From: JANNSX01 sp963741525
GTDB lineage: Bacteria > Pseudomonadota > Alphaproteobacteria > Rhizobiales > Hyphomicrobiaceae
Assembly: GCA_963741525.1 (NCBI GenBank)
Contig: CAVUIW010000025.1
Location: 15,603 to 79,602, forward strand
Reading direction: 5' to 3'
DNA: 64,000 nt
The number at the start of each line of letters is the position of its first letter. Position 1 is the first letter of the stretch. A program made the position numbers and the translations under genes. Shown piece by piece: positions 35,238-43,618 of this stretch. Below the pieces are notes generated by a model, which was not told the origin of the DNA, did no database searches, and worked only from the letters and a program-made list of their open reading frames with translations.

Positions 35238-36011
35238 TCAAATCCCCAACGCACGCCGCGCCGCCGAGATCCGTTTCAACCGCCACACCCCCGGCGCGCG
35301 CCCCAGATAGCCGAGGCCTGCTACCGCATCGCGCTTATCGATGGCCGTTGGATCGAAGCTCCATTCGCCCGCAAGCCTCACCACCAGCTCCTCACTCGGA
35401 TAGCTATGCGTCTCCTGCCACGCCGATTTTGAGGCGGACTTGCCGGCCGGCGGCAATCTGAGGCCCACCTGCTTCTCGCCCTCGGTGAGTTTTCCTGAGT
35501 TCCAAAGCACGCCCTCGCCCCCCATGGCGAAAGCGCGGAGCAGCCGCCCGTCCTTCCAGCGCGCCCAGCCATAAAGGTCGAGCAGCGGATAGTTGAAATA
35601 GTACTGCACGTCAGGGAACTCACTTGCGAGCGCCTCGAGCAATTGCCCGGCGCGATCATAGTAGGCGATGCCCGCCGGCTGCGGCAGCGTCAGCCCGATG
35701 ACGAAAGTCCATCCCGCGACTGGCGGTGCGACGAACACATGAGTATCCGCCGTCGCCTCGTCGTAGGTGGCGGCGATCCCGCCCTTCCAGCTGGCGCGCA
35801 CCGGCTCCGTCAGGTCGAGCGCCTCGAGCACCCGGATCGTGTCGGCCGTCCGGATGGCGAGCCAGGCGGTCGCGTAGCCGAAGGGCACGGGACGGTCCGG
35901 CGCGCGGTCGACATCAGCCACGACCTGCTGCAGGCGCGAGGCATGCGCCATGAACAGCAGAACCACCGTCACCGCCATCAAGGCAGCCAAGCCGATGAGC
36001 ACCCAGGTCAT
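35238..36011 (-). CDS. Single-span membrane protein of unknown function
   Basis: 257 residues from ATG 36011 (MTWVLIGLAALMAVTVVLLF), whose N-terminus is one transmembrane helix. The soluble remainder has LEALDLTEPVRASWKGGIAA, THVFVAPPVAGWTFVIGLTL, YFNYPLLDLYGWARWKDGRL and AMGGEGVLWNSGKLTEGE, a beta-rich pattern I do not recognise with certainty. Located in a tail-to-tail arrangement with the repeat half-site at 35207. Monocistronic. Confidence 0.75.
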   Translation of the reverse strand: MTWVLIGLAALMAVTVVLLFMAHASRLQQVVADVDRAPDRPVPFGYATAWLAIRTADTIRVLEALDLTEPVRASWKGGIAATYDEATADTHVFVAPPVAGWTFVIGLTLPQPAGIAYYDRAGQLLEALASEFPDVQYYFNYPLLDLYGWARWKDGRLLRAFAMGGEGVLWNSGKLTEGEKQVGLRLPPAGKSASKSAWQETHSYPSEELVVRLAGEWSFDPTAIDKRDAVAGLGYLGRAPGVWRLKRISAARRALGI

Positions 36012-36157
36012 GGCCCCGCCGCCGTCAATCTCAACCCTTGCTCTCCGCAAACCATAGTCTCTGCCCGGAGCTTCGCCAAGCGGGTCGCGTCGCCTAGACC
36101 CGGCTGCCGCAGCTCGCTACTAAGGTTCACACAAACTCAGCTGCACGAGGTTTCCCC

Positions 36158-37003
36158 ATGGCCATCTTCGGCTCCGTCCCACAGGTTACATCGGCCCATC
36201 ACACCAGCACGGGCGGCACGGACGACATCGATTTCGAGATCAAGGGCGCCGAGATGCAGTTCGTCGAGATCGAGCTCGATCCCGGCGAAAGCGCCGTCGC
36301 GGAAGCGGGCTCGATGATGTTCAAGCACGCGGACGTCGCCATGGCGACGGTGTTCGGCGATGGCAGCCAGGCGCAGACGGGCGGCTTCTTCGGCAAGCTC
36401 GCCAACGCGGGAAAAAGGCTGCTCACCGGCGAGAGCCTGTTCATGACGGTCTATACGCACGAAGGCCGGGGGAAGGCGCGCGTCGCTTTCGCCGCCCCCT
36501 ATCCCGGGCACATCCTCGCCATGCGGCTGTCCGAGCTCGGCGGACGGCTGATCTGCCAGAAGGATTCGTTTCTCGCCGCCGCCAAGGGCGTCTCCATCGG
36601 TATCCACTTCCAGAAAAAGATCATGACCGGCCTGTTCGGCGGCGAGGGCTTCATCATGCAGAAGCTGGAAGGCGATGGCTGGGTTTTCGTGCATGCGGGC
36701 GGCACCGTCGTCGAGAAGGAGCTGGCGCCGGGCGAAGTGCTGCATGTCGACACTGGCTGCGTCGTTGCCGTGATGCCGACGGTCGATTTCGATCTGGAGC
36801 GCGCCGGCAACATCAAGTCGATGATCTTTGGTGGCGAGGGCGTGTTTTTCGCCAAGCTCACCGGCCCCGGCAAGGTCTGGCTGCAGAGCCTGCCGTTCTC
36901 GCGGCTGGCCGGGCGCATGATGGCGGCGGCCGGGCCGCGCAATGTCGATCAGGGCTCGCTGCTCGGGCCGCTGGGTGGCATTCTCGACGGTGACAACAGC
37001 TAG
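36158..37003 (+). CDS. AIM24/TIGR00266-family protein
   Basis: 281 residues. Family segments: FEIKGAEMQFVEIELDPGES, AEAGSMMFKHADVAM, GGFFGKLANAGKRLLTGESL, THEGRGKARVAFAAPYPGHI, GLFGGEGFIMQKLEGDGWVF, VFVHAGGTVVEKELAPGE and FFAKLTGPGKVWLQSLPFSR. The fold is a tryptophan-RNA-binding-attenuator-like beta sandwich; relatives occur widely, with mitochondrial AIM24 as a distant member. Biochemical role unknown. A RIME-like repeat separates it from the folM-folB fusion. Confidence 0.9.
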   Translation: MAIFGSVPQVTSAHHTSTGGTDDIDFEIKGAEMQFVEIELDPGESAVAEAGSMMFKHADVAMATVFGDGSQAQTGGFFGKLANAGKRLLTGESLFMTVYTHEGRGKARVAFAAPYPGHILAMRLSELGGRLICQKDSFLAAAKGVSIGIHFQKKIMTGLFGGEGFIMQKLEGDGWVFVHAGGTVVEKELAPGEVLHVDTGCVVAVMPTVDFDLERAGNIKSMIFGGEGVFFAKLTGPGKVWLQSLPFSRLAGRMMAAAGPRNVDQGSLLGPLGGILDGDNS

Positions 37004-37007
37004 GGGA

Positions 37008-37060
37008 GTGCTTCCGGAAAAGTGCAGAGCGGTTTTCCGATAAGAAGCACGACAAAACCA
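37008..37060 (+). repeat. RIME-like dispersed repeat, copy B (truncated)
   Basis: GTGCTTCCGGAAAAGTGCAG through CGATAAGAAGCACGACAAAA; about 53 bases matching the first half of copies A and C and lacking the AGGGTGTT/AACACCCT palindrome. It ends exactly at the start codon of the next gene (ATG 37061). Confidence 0.85.
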
Positions 37061-38254
37061 ATGTCGAAGCTTGCTCAAGTCGCCCTCGTCACCGGCGCCG
37101 CCAAGCGCGTCGGCAAGGCGTTGGCGCTCGAGCTGGGCCGACAAGGCTATGCGGTCGGCGTCCACCACATGAGCTCGGGCGCGGAGGCCGAGGCGACGGC
37201 TGAGGAAATCCGGGCACTGGGTGTCCGCGCCGCGGTGCTTGCCGCCGACCTCTCCGAGACGGGCGCCGCTTCTGCGTTGATGGATGATTGCCGCGCAGCG
37301 CTCGGCCCCGTCACTTGCCTCGTCAACAACGCCTCGCTGTTTCTCTTCGACACCGCCGGCAGCCTCAGTGAGGCGCAGTGGCGGCAGAACCTCGCCGTCA
37401 ATCTGGATGCCCCCGTCTTCCTCGCGCAGGCCTTCGCGCGCCAGCTTCCCGACGGCGCCGAGGGTCAGATCGTCAATCTCATCGACCAACGGGTGTGGCG
37501 GCCATCGCCCGACTTTTTCTCCTATGGCATCGCCAAGGCGGGGCTGTGGTCGGCGACGCGGATGCTTGCCCAGGCGCTGGCACCCCGCATCCGCGTCAAT
37601 GCCATCGGCCCGGGTCCGGCGGTGCAGAGCATCCATCAGTCGGCGGAGGCCTTCGCCCGCCAACAGGCCGCGATGCCGCTCGGACGCGGCACGACGCCTG
37701 AGGAGATCGCGGCGGCGCTCCGCTACATCCTCCAAGCGCCCGCCATGACGGGGCAGATGATCGCGCTCGATGGCGGCCAGCATCTGGAATGGCGGATGGG
37801 CGATGAGGCGACGGCGCCGGAGATTGGCTCTCATGCTTGCGCGCCGCCGCCTCGCCAAACGCGTCCGCGCGCGCACGAGCCGGCCCCCGGCATCCGCCAT
37901 ATCTTCATCCGCGAACTCGCCGTCGACACCGTGATCGGCGTCCACCCGCACGAGAAGCTTAAGCCACAACGCATTTTCATCTCGCTCGATATCGCGGCCG
38001 AGGAAACGGGCGAGCCTGGTAGCGATCGCCTCGCCGATGTCGTTGACTACGACCAGATCGTCCAGACCGCGCGCGACCTGGCGCGCGAGGGGAATGTCAA
38101 TCTGCTGGAGACTCTCGCCGAGCGAATAGCCCTAGCGACACTGCCGCTCGACGGCCGAATTCTTACCGTCCGCGTGAGCATTTCCAAACCAGAGATTTAC
38201 GGCGATGCCAAAGCGGTTGGTATCGAAATCGAACGTTCCATAACGCGGCGCTAA
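37061..38254 (+). CDS. Fusion of pteridine-reductase-like SDR (FolM type) and dihydroneopterin aldolase (FolB)
   Basis: 398 residues. Residues 1-245 are a short-chain dehydrogenase: VALVTGAAKRVGKALALELG (cofactor loop), LVNNASLFLFDTAG, SYGIAKAGLW (Tyr, Lys) and RVNAIGPGPAVQ. After a Pro/Arg linker (about 255-283), residues 284-395 are FolB: IFIRELAVDTVIGVHPHEK, DVVDYDQIVQTA, NLLETLAERIA and VSISKPEIYGDAKAVGIEIE with the catalytic-site Lys. It would link tetrahydropterin or folate reduction with aldolase cleavage in folate synthesis. ATG 37061 sits directly after a RIME-like repeat, leaving no proper ribosome site. Confidence 0.88.
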   Translation: MSKLAQVALVTGAAKRVGKALALELGRQGYAVGVHHMSSGAEAEATAEEIRALGVRAAVLAADLSETGAASALMDDCRAALGPVTCLVNNASLFLFDTAGSLSEAQWRQNLAVNLDAPVFLAQAFARQLPDGAEGQIVNLIDQRVWRPSPDFFSYGIAKAGLWSATRMLAQALAPRIRVNAIGPGPAVQSIHQSAEAFARQQAAMPLGRGTTPEEIAAALRYILQAPAMTGQMIALDGGQHLEWRMGDEATAPEIGSHACAPPPRQTRPRAHEPAPGIRHIFIRELAVDTVIGVHPHEKLKPQRIFISLDIAAEETGEPGSDRLADVVDYDQIVQTARDLAREGNVNLLETLAERIALATLPLDGRILTVRVSISKPEIYGDAKAVGIEIERSITRR

Positions 38255-38431
38255 CCATACCTTGCGTCGACGCCCCGAAATGGGCCCACCCACGCCTCAA
38301 TGGCGCCGGAAGTAACGGAAAAGTTAGCATAGTCGATCTTGTATCGATCCCGATCGGACGGGAGTACCGCGCACCCGCGTCCTCAGTAAGCCCGGGCTTG
38401 TCAGCCCAAGAGTTAATTCGGGTCGGAACAT

Positions 38432-39517
38432 ATGATGAAGCTTTCTTTCGCCGCCTCTGCCTTTGCCGTCATGCTGCTGAGCAGCACGGCCTTCGCCGCC
38501 GTCACACCGGCCATCCTCACCTCGGATGGCAACAGCGTGCCCGCCTGCGTCAAGCCCGACCGGCTGATGCAGTTCGTGAAGGCCCGCAACAAAACGCTCG
38601 ACACGCGGCTCGACAACATCGCGGCCGACTACAAGACGCACGGCACCGCGCTCGGCGTCCGCTGGGACTACGCCTTCTTCCAGATGCTGGTCGAGACGAA
38701 CTGGCTGTCTTACAAGGCGCCCAGCGGCAAATGGGGCGACGTGAAACCGGCGCAGAACAATTTCGCCGGCCTCGGCGCGACCGGCAACGGCACCCCCGGC
38801 GAGAGCTTCGCGGATGTCTCGACGGGCGTGCTCGGCCATCTCGGCCATATCCGCCTCTACTCCGGTAATCCGGTCGAGGAGCCTGCCGCCGAGCGCACCA
38901 AACTCGTTACCGATATCATCCTGCCCTGGGCGCAGGGCTTCGACCGGCCGGTGACCTTCACCGATCTGACCAAGCGCTGGTCGCCGACCGACAAGGGATA
39001 TTCGGACGACATCGAGACCGTCGCCAAGTCCTATCGCGGCAAGTTCTGCACCGGCAACGAAGAGGAGGAGACGGTCGCCGAGGCCCCCGCCGCCGACGCG
39101 ACGGCCTCGGTTGATACCGCGACGCACAAAGCCGACGAAAGCGGCGACCAATCCGAGAAAGACATCCTCGCCAACAAAAAGATGGCGCTCGGCGTCAATC
39201 CCGATGAAACCGCGCTGGCCACGAGCGAGACCAAGACCAAGGTCGCATCGCTGTCGGCTCCAGCTTTGCCTGCCGAGCCTGCCAACAGCGCCTGCAAGGT
39301 CTTCACCGCAAGCTACGGCGGCGCCAAGGCGTTGCTGATCGCCTCCAAAGGCGAAGGCCTCACGCGCTACACCGCGCTCTCCGTCCACGAGGGCAAGGAG
39401 AACGCCCAGGCCGAGGCCTTCATCAAGGTCTATGCCAAGGGCGGCGAGATGGTCGGCAGCTTTTCCTCCGAGGATGAAGCGCTCGCCAAGGCCTTCGAGC
39501 TCTGCCCGGAGAGCTGA
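38432..39517 (+). CDS. Secreted glucosaminidase-domain protein
   Basis: 361 residues with signal peptide (KLSFAASAFAVMLLSSTAFA). About residues 40-200 resemble peptidoglycan glucosaminidases of the FlgJ/Bax type: YKTHGTALGVRWDYAFFQML, VETNWLSYKAPSGKWGDV, NNFAGLGATGNGTPGESFAD and HIRLYSG. A linker rich in Ala/Glu/Thr follows, then a C-terminal module (SACKVFTASYGGAKALLIAS, AQAEAFIKVYAKGGEMVGSF) of unknown role. Probably a periplasmic wall-remodelling enzyme. Confidence 0.83.
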   Translation: MMKLSFAASAFAVMLLSSTAFAAVTPAILTSDGNSVPACVKPDRLMQFVKARNKTLDTRLDNIAADYKTHGTALGVRWDYAFFQMLVETNWLSYKAPSGKWGDVKPAQNNFAGLGATGNGTPGESFADVSTGVLGHLGHIRLYSGNPVEEPAAERTKLVTDIILPWAQGFDRPVTFTDLTKRWSPTDKGYSDDIETVAKSYRGKFCTGNEEEETVAEAPAADATASVDTATHKADESGDQSEKDILANKKMALGVNPDETALATSETKTKVASLSAPALPAEPANSACKVFTASYGGAKALLIASKGEGLTRYTALSVHEGKENAQAEAFIKVYAKGGEMVGSFSSEDEALAKAFELCPES

Positions 39518-39705
39518 GAGATTTGGGAGTCGGGAGCCGGGACCCTGCACCTTCGATGTGAGGACCGGCGCGATCTGAGCATTCCCCGACTCCCGCTTGT
39601 TTCAGAAATACTGTCTTGTGTTGCAGAGCGAAGGATAATCACCCTGTCGCCATGATCGGTCCCCATCTGCCAGCATCGAGCCTTGCTCGATAGGAGGATG
39701 GGTTC

Positions 39706-40236
39706 ATGCGCGCTATCATTGCCAAGCTTGCCGCTGCTGCCTTCGCGTCCGTGTTATCGTTGCCAACCAGCGCCTCCGCCGCGGGCGAGCACCCGCCCGG
39801 TTGCTACTCGATGCTGCTCGTCAACGTCATCGACGGCGATACGGTGTATGGCTATGTCGACACCTCCGATCCTGAAGTGGCGATCCGCGTCAAGCTCCGC
39901 ATCACCGGCATCGACACGCCGGAGACGGGCGGCCGGGCCCAGTGCGACGCCGAGCGCGCCAAGGCCGTCGAGGCGAAGAGCTTTCTCGTCAGCCAGCTTT
40001 CCGAAGGATTGTCCCGTCCCGTGCGCGGGCTCGCCCGCGTCTGCGAGATCGAGAGCGACAAGTATGGCGGCCGCCGCCTCGGCCGGCTCGAAGTCTATGC
40101 CAACCACAAGTGGCTCGACCTCGGCAGCCTGATGATCAAGAAGGGCCTCGCCTTCCCCTATGCCGGCGGCAAGCGCGGCGAGGCCTGGTGCACCTGCCTC
40201 GACGGCGGCCAGTGCCCGGAGGGATATCAGGGCTAG
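39706..40236 (+). CDS. Thermonuclease family protein (SNase-like), secreted
   Basis: 176 residues with signal peptide (KLAAAAFASVLSLPTSASA). Staphylococcal-nuclease-like OB fold: VNVIDGDTVYGYVD (metal Asp), RVKLRITGIDTPETGGRAQC, then KYGGRRLGRLEVYANHKWLD with the second catalytic Arg region and LGSLMIKKGLAFPYAGG. A Cys-rich tail (EAWCTCLDGGQCPEG) is added. Nuclease activity is inferred from the family; with RNase T2 it would scavenge external nucleic acids. Confidence 0.88.
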   Translation: MRAIIAKLAAAAFASVLSLPTSASAAGEHPPGCYSMLLVNVIDGDTVYGYVDTSDPEVAIRVKLRITGIDTPETGGRAQCDAERAKAVEAKSFLVSQLSEGLSRPVRGLARVCEIESDKYGGRRLGRLEVYANHKWLDLGSLMIKKGLAFPYAGGKRGEAWCTCLDGGQCPEGYQG

Positions 40237-40531
40237 CGATGCTGACCAAGCCCCGAAGGGGCTGCGGATTATACTACGGGTGAGCGCAGCGAGCCCGTGG
40301 GGAACGTCTCGCCCGAAGCTCCGTCCCAAAGCGGCGGAGGATGGGTGGCGTGGTCCTCCTCTGCCCCTGCCGGGGCAGCATCGTTCAACCTTTTCTCCCA
40401 CGGGTTCGCTGCGAGGCTGGGCCTTCGCCCGGCCTCGCGCTGAACCCGTGGCTACAGTCAATGGCCCCTCTGGGGCCATCGAACGGGTCGAGCATTCTGC
40501 GGTTTGGCATAGTCGGTCTTTTCAAAACAAC
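40237..40531. repeat. Intergenic REP-like palindromes
   Basis: CGCAGCGAGCCCGTGGG near 40285-40301 has an inverted near-copy (CCCACGGGTTCGCTGCG) near 40397-40413, plus short hairpins CCCCGAAGGGG, CCCCTGCCGGGG and GGCCCCTCTGGGGCC. No gene supported. Confidence 0.65.
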
Positions 40532-40553
40532 AGGGCGGCTCGAGGGCCGCCCT
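40532..40553 (-). terminator. Terminator of the peptide-binding protein gene
   Basis: 8-bp stem AGGGCGGC (40532-40539) and GCCGCCCT (40546-40553), loop TCGAGG; on the minus strand followed by GTTGTTTTG. It lies 35 bases after the stop. Confidence 0.8.
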
Positions 40554-40587
40554 GCGTGATCGTCCTGCCGTTCCCAGCAAAGACCTA

Positions 40588-42177
40588 CTACTTGATATCC
40601 ACGCCGTAGAACTCATGCCGGCCGAAGGGGCTGACCTTATAGCCATCGACTTCCTTGCGGATCGGCTCGAAGACGGTCGAGTGCGCGACCGTCAGCGAGG
40701 GCACGTTCTCGACCAGGATCGCCTGCATCTTCTGATAGAGTTCGGTGCGCTTGGCCGCGTCCGACATGTTGCGTGCCTCGACCATCATCTTGTTGAAGTC
40801 GTCATTGCACCACTTGGCGATGTTCTGACCGGCGGGCTTGCCGTCGGTGCAGCCGAGTAGGAAGTAGAAGTTGTCGGGATCGCCGTTGTCGCCGGTCCAG
40901 CCGAGCAAGCCCATCTGATGCTCGCCGGCCTGCAGACGCTTGCGATACTCGCCCCACTCGAAGCTCTTGAGTTCAGCCGTGATGCCGACCTTCGCGAGGT
41001 CAGCCTGCATCATCTCGGCCATGCGCTTCGCGTTGGGGTTGTAGGGACGCTGCACCGGCATCCACCACAGATCGGTCGTCAGCGTCTCGACGCCGGCGGC
41101 CTTCAGCATCTCCTTGGCCTTGTCCGGGCTGTACTCGATCTCGGCCGTGCCCTCATTGTAGGACCACATAGTCGGCGGGATGAAGTTCTTCGCCTTCTGC
41201 CCTGCGCCCTGATAGACCTCCTTCAGGATCGCATCGCGGTCGATGGCCATGGCGACGGCCTTGCGAACCTCGACCTTATCGAAGGGCGGCTTCTCGGCGT
41301 TCATGGCAAGATAGCCGATGTTGAGGCCGGCCTGCTCGAGGACGGTGACGGCCGCATCCGCCTTCATCGCCGGGAGATCCGCCGGGTTCGGCGCGATCAT
41401 GACATGGCACTCGCCGGCCTTGATCTTGGCGTAGCGCGCCGTCGGATCGGGCGTGATGGCGAAGACGAGATCGTCGATCGCGGCCTTGCCGCCCCAATAG
41501 CCGTCGAAGGCTTTGAAGCGGATGACCGCGTCCTTTTGGTACGCGACGAAGGAGAACGGTCCCGTGCCGATCGGCTCTTGGTCGACCTTCTCGGGCGTGC
41601 CGGCCTTGAGCATGGCATCGCCGTACTCACCCGACAGGATGGTCGCGAAATCCATCGCCATGTTGGCGATGAAGGGGGCGTTGGGCTGCGAGAGCGTGAA
41701 GACGACGGTCAGGTCGTCCGTCTTCTCGATGTTGGCGATGATGCCCGGCATGTCCATGTCATTGAAGTAGTCGTAGGCGCCGCCGGAGACCTTATTGTAG
41801 GGGTGATCCGCCTTCCACATGCGGTTGAAGGAGAACAGCACGTCGTCGGCGTTGAAGTCGCGGGTTGGCGTGAAAGCGGCGTTCGATTGCACCTTGACGC
41901 CGGCGCGGAGCTTGAACGTCACGGTCTTGCCGTCGTCGCTGGTCGACCAGCTTTCGGCGAGGCCCGGAATGACCTTCGTCGAGCCGCGCTCGAACTCGAC
42001 GAGCTGGTTGTACATCGGCCGGGCCGCATCGAGGCTGGTGCCGGTGGTGTTGATTTGCGGGTTGAAGTTCTCTGGCGACCCTTCCGAGCAGTAGACGAGG
42101 GTTTTGGCGTTTGCGCCGCTGGCGAGCAGCGTGCCCGCGAGCAGGCCGAGCGCCAGGGTTTTCGTGATGTGACGCAT
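40588..42177 (-). CDS. Peptide/nickel-type ABC transporter substrate-binding protein (DppA family)
   Basis: Periplasmic binding protein, about 529 residues from ATG 42177 (GGGAGGA upstream). Signal peptide MRHITKTLALGLLAGTLLAS, then KTLVYCSEGSPENFNPQINT, LAESWSTSDDGKTVTFKLRA, DVLFSFNRMW, GTGPFSFVAYQKDAVIRF and FEWGEYRKRLQAGEHQMGLL. The pattern is that of DppA (dipeptides, also heme or aminolevulinate). It stands alone with its own terminator; no permease or ATPase gene lies beside it. Confidence 0.92.
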   Translation of the reverse strand: MRHITKTLALGLLAGTLLASGANAKTLVYCSEGSPENFNPQINTTGTSLDAARPMYNQLVEFERGSTKVIPGLAESWSTSDDGKTVTFKLRAGVKVQSNAAFTPTRDFNADDVLFSFNRMWKADHPYNKVSGGAYDYFNDMDMPGIIANIEKTDDLTVVFTLSQPNAPFIANMAMDFATILSGEYGDAMLKAGTPEKVDQEPIGTGPFSFVAYQKDAVIRFKAFDGYWGGKAAIDDLVFAITPDPTARYAKIKAGECHVMIAPNPADLPAMKADAAVTVLEQAGLNIGYLAMNAEKPPFDKVEVRKAVAMAIDRDAILKEVYQGAGQKAKNFIPPTMWSYNEGTAEIEYSPDKAKEMLKAAGVETLTTDLWWMPVQRPYNPNAKRMAEMMQADLAKVGITAELKSFEWGEYRKRLQAGEHQMGLLGWTGDNGDPDNFYFLLGCTDGKPAGQNIAKWCNDDFNKMMVEARNMSDAAKRTELYQKMQAILVENVPSLTVAHSTVFEPIRKEVDGYKVSPFGRHEFYGVDIK

Positions 42178-42352
42178 GCAGTTTCCTCCCATGGCTCCAC
42201 CTGATGGGGATTGTGAAAGATGGTGGAGCGGATGGTGGCGACCTTAGCCCAGGTCGGTTGGCCGAGGCAAAGGGGGGCTGATCCGGTCAACACCGTGTTC
42301 CGGCCCGGCAAAATTTGTTCGTGAGGCGAAATCGTGACGGCCGGGCTCGTCC

Positions 42353-43036
42353 TCAAGGGCGCTTTTGCAGCTCGTGCCATCGGCGGCGCAAATGATCCGC
42401 CTCGCTATGGAAGCGCGCGCCCGTCGCGGTGCAGGACTGTAGTCGATCGACGCGGAAGTGACGGAAGCCGCCGCGCAGGTCGCACCATGCCACCAGTACC
42501 AGCGCCTCGATGTAGTAAACGACCGCGAGCGGCTTGACCTTCCGGACCGTCGTCTCGGATTTTGCATCGACATAGGTGATCGACAAGACTTCCGTCTCGC
42601 GGATGGCCCGCCGCAAGCGTTCAGGATCGATGAGCGAGGGGGGTATGGAGTGCCAGCCGGAGGCGTGCAGGTAAGGCGTATCGAAGTCGTCCTCGAGGTC
42701 CTCCGGCACCACATCCGCGATCTTGCGGCTTGCGCTTCGGGCCGCCTTCAGCAGGCTCCGGTCCCCCGTGCGGCCGAGCAACGCCAAGCCCACAGTGATC
42801 GCCTCCGCCTCCTCTGCCGTGAACATCACAGGCGGCAGATCGAAGCCCGGCCGCATGACATAGCCGATGCCGGCCTCGCCCGCGATCGGCACGCGCATGG
42901 ACTGCAGAGTGGCGATATCGCGATAGACCGTGCGCTTGGTGACTTCGAGCGCCTCGGCGATCTCGGCCGCTGTCATCGGCGCCTCCGCCGAGCGCAGGAT
43001 CTGGATCACCTCGAACATGCGGTCTGAGCGGCTCAC
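42353..43036 (-). CDS. YafY-type transcriptional regulator with HTH and WYL domain
   Basis: Cytoplasmic regulator of about 227 residues. GTG 43036 is preferred because GGGAGA lies seven bases upstream; ATG 43057 would add seven residues. N-terminal HTH (MTAAEIAEALEVTKRTVYRD), then GYVMRPGFDLPPVMFTAEEA and a WYL domain (ITYVDAKSETTVRKVKPLAV, WCDLRGGFRHFRVDRL). WYL proteins sense small ligands or nucleic-acid signals. A palindromic operator lies between this gene and the divergent small gene, its probable target. Confidence 0.9.
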   Translation of the reverse strand: MSRSDRMFEVIQILRSAEAPMTAAEIAEALEVTKRTVYRDIATLQSMRVPIAGEAGIGYVMRPGFDLPPVMFTAEEAEAITVGLALLGRTGDRSLLKAARSASRKIADVVPEDLEDDFDTPYLHASGWHSIPPSLIDPERLRRAIRETEVLSITYVDAKSETTVRKVKPLAVVYYIEALVLVAWCDLRGGFRHFRVDRLQSCTATGARFHSEADHLRRRWHELQKRP

Positions 43037-43078
43037 GGGATGGTCTCCCTCGGGCATTGGGGGCTCGGTACCACATCA

Positions 43079-43102
43079 CTGCTGACACCCTGTTGTCAGC
43101 AG
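43079..43102. promoter_or_regulatory. Palindromic operator between divergent WYL regulator and target gene
   Basis: CTGCTGACA-CCCTGT-TGTCAGCAG: perfect 9-bp arms, 43-66 bases upstream of the regulator GTG and 43-66 bases upstream of the divergent ATG 43145. Its central position suggests it controls both genes. Confidence 0.7.
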
Positions 43103-43144
43103 GCTTTCGCTACGGTCGGCGCTTTCGAAACCGGAGGAAGCCCG

Positions 43145-43585
43145 ATGATCGAGCCATTCATGACGCCATCCATCCGCATGGAGCGCCTCTATTCCGTTCG
43201 CGTGCTCGCCCCGGTCGAAGACGTCGAGCGCCTCATGGCGCACGTCGCGCGCATCGTGCCACTGACCCAGGGCGCCTACGACAACAACGCCTGGGTGGCG
43301 GCGCCGGGGATCGAGCGTTACCGCCCGCTCGACGGCGCGGCAGCCGGGCGCGAGACCGAGGTGCGGCAGCGCCCCGGCGTCGTCGAGATCAATTTCGAGA
43401 TTCCGCCCGACCGGCGCATCCTAGAGGAGGTCGTCGAGGCCATCTATCAGGTCCACAGCTACCAGGAGCAGACCATCAAGGTCGAAGAGCTGCTGGTGAG
43501 CCGCACCAAGGGGCTCGACGACAAGGCCAATCCGCACCGTTGGTGGAACACGACGGGCGATTGGAAGACGAAGTCCGATGGCTGA
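43145..43585 (+). CDS. Small cytoplasmic protein with CutA/ACT-like pattern, divergent from the WYL regulator
   Basis: 146 residues (MIEPFMTPSIRMERLYSVRV). The central part alternates beta and alpha: RLYSVRVLAPVEDVERLMAH, VVEINFEIPPDRRILEEVVE, AIYQVHSYQEQTIKVEELLV, resembling CutA1/NIF3-insert ferredoxin-like folds. A basic-aromatic tail (NPHRWWNTTGDWKTKS) ends it. Function unknown; probably the target of the divergent regulator. Confidence 0.72.
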   Translation: MIEPFMTPSIRMERLYSVRVLAPVEDVERLMAHVARIVPLTQGAYDNNAWVAAPGIERYRPLDGAAAGRETEVRQRPGVVEINFEIPPDRRILEEVVEAIYQVHSYQEQTIKVEELLVSRTKGLDDKANPHRWWNTTGDWKTKSDG

Positions 43586-43618
43586 GGCACCGGCAAGGAC
43601 GAACCTCGGGTTTCCGCC

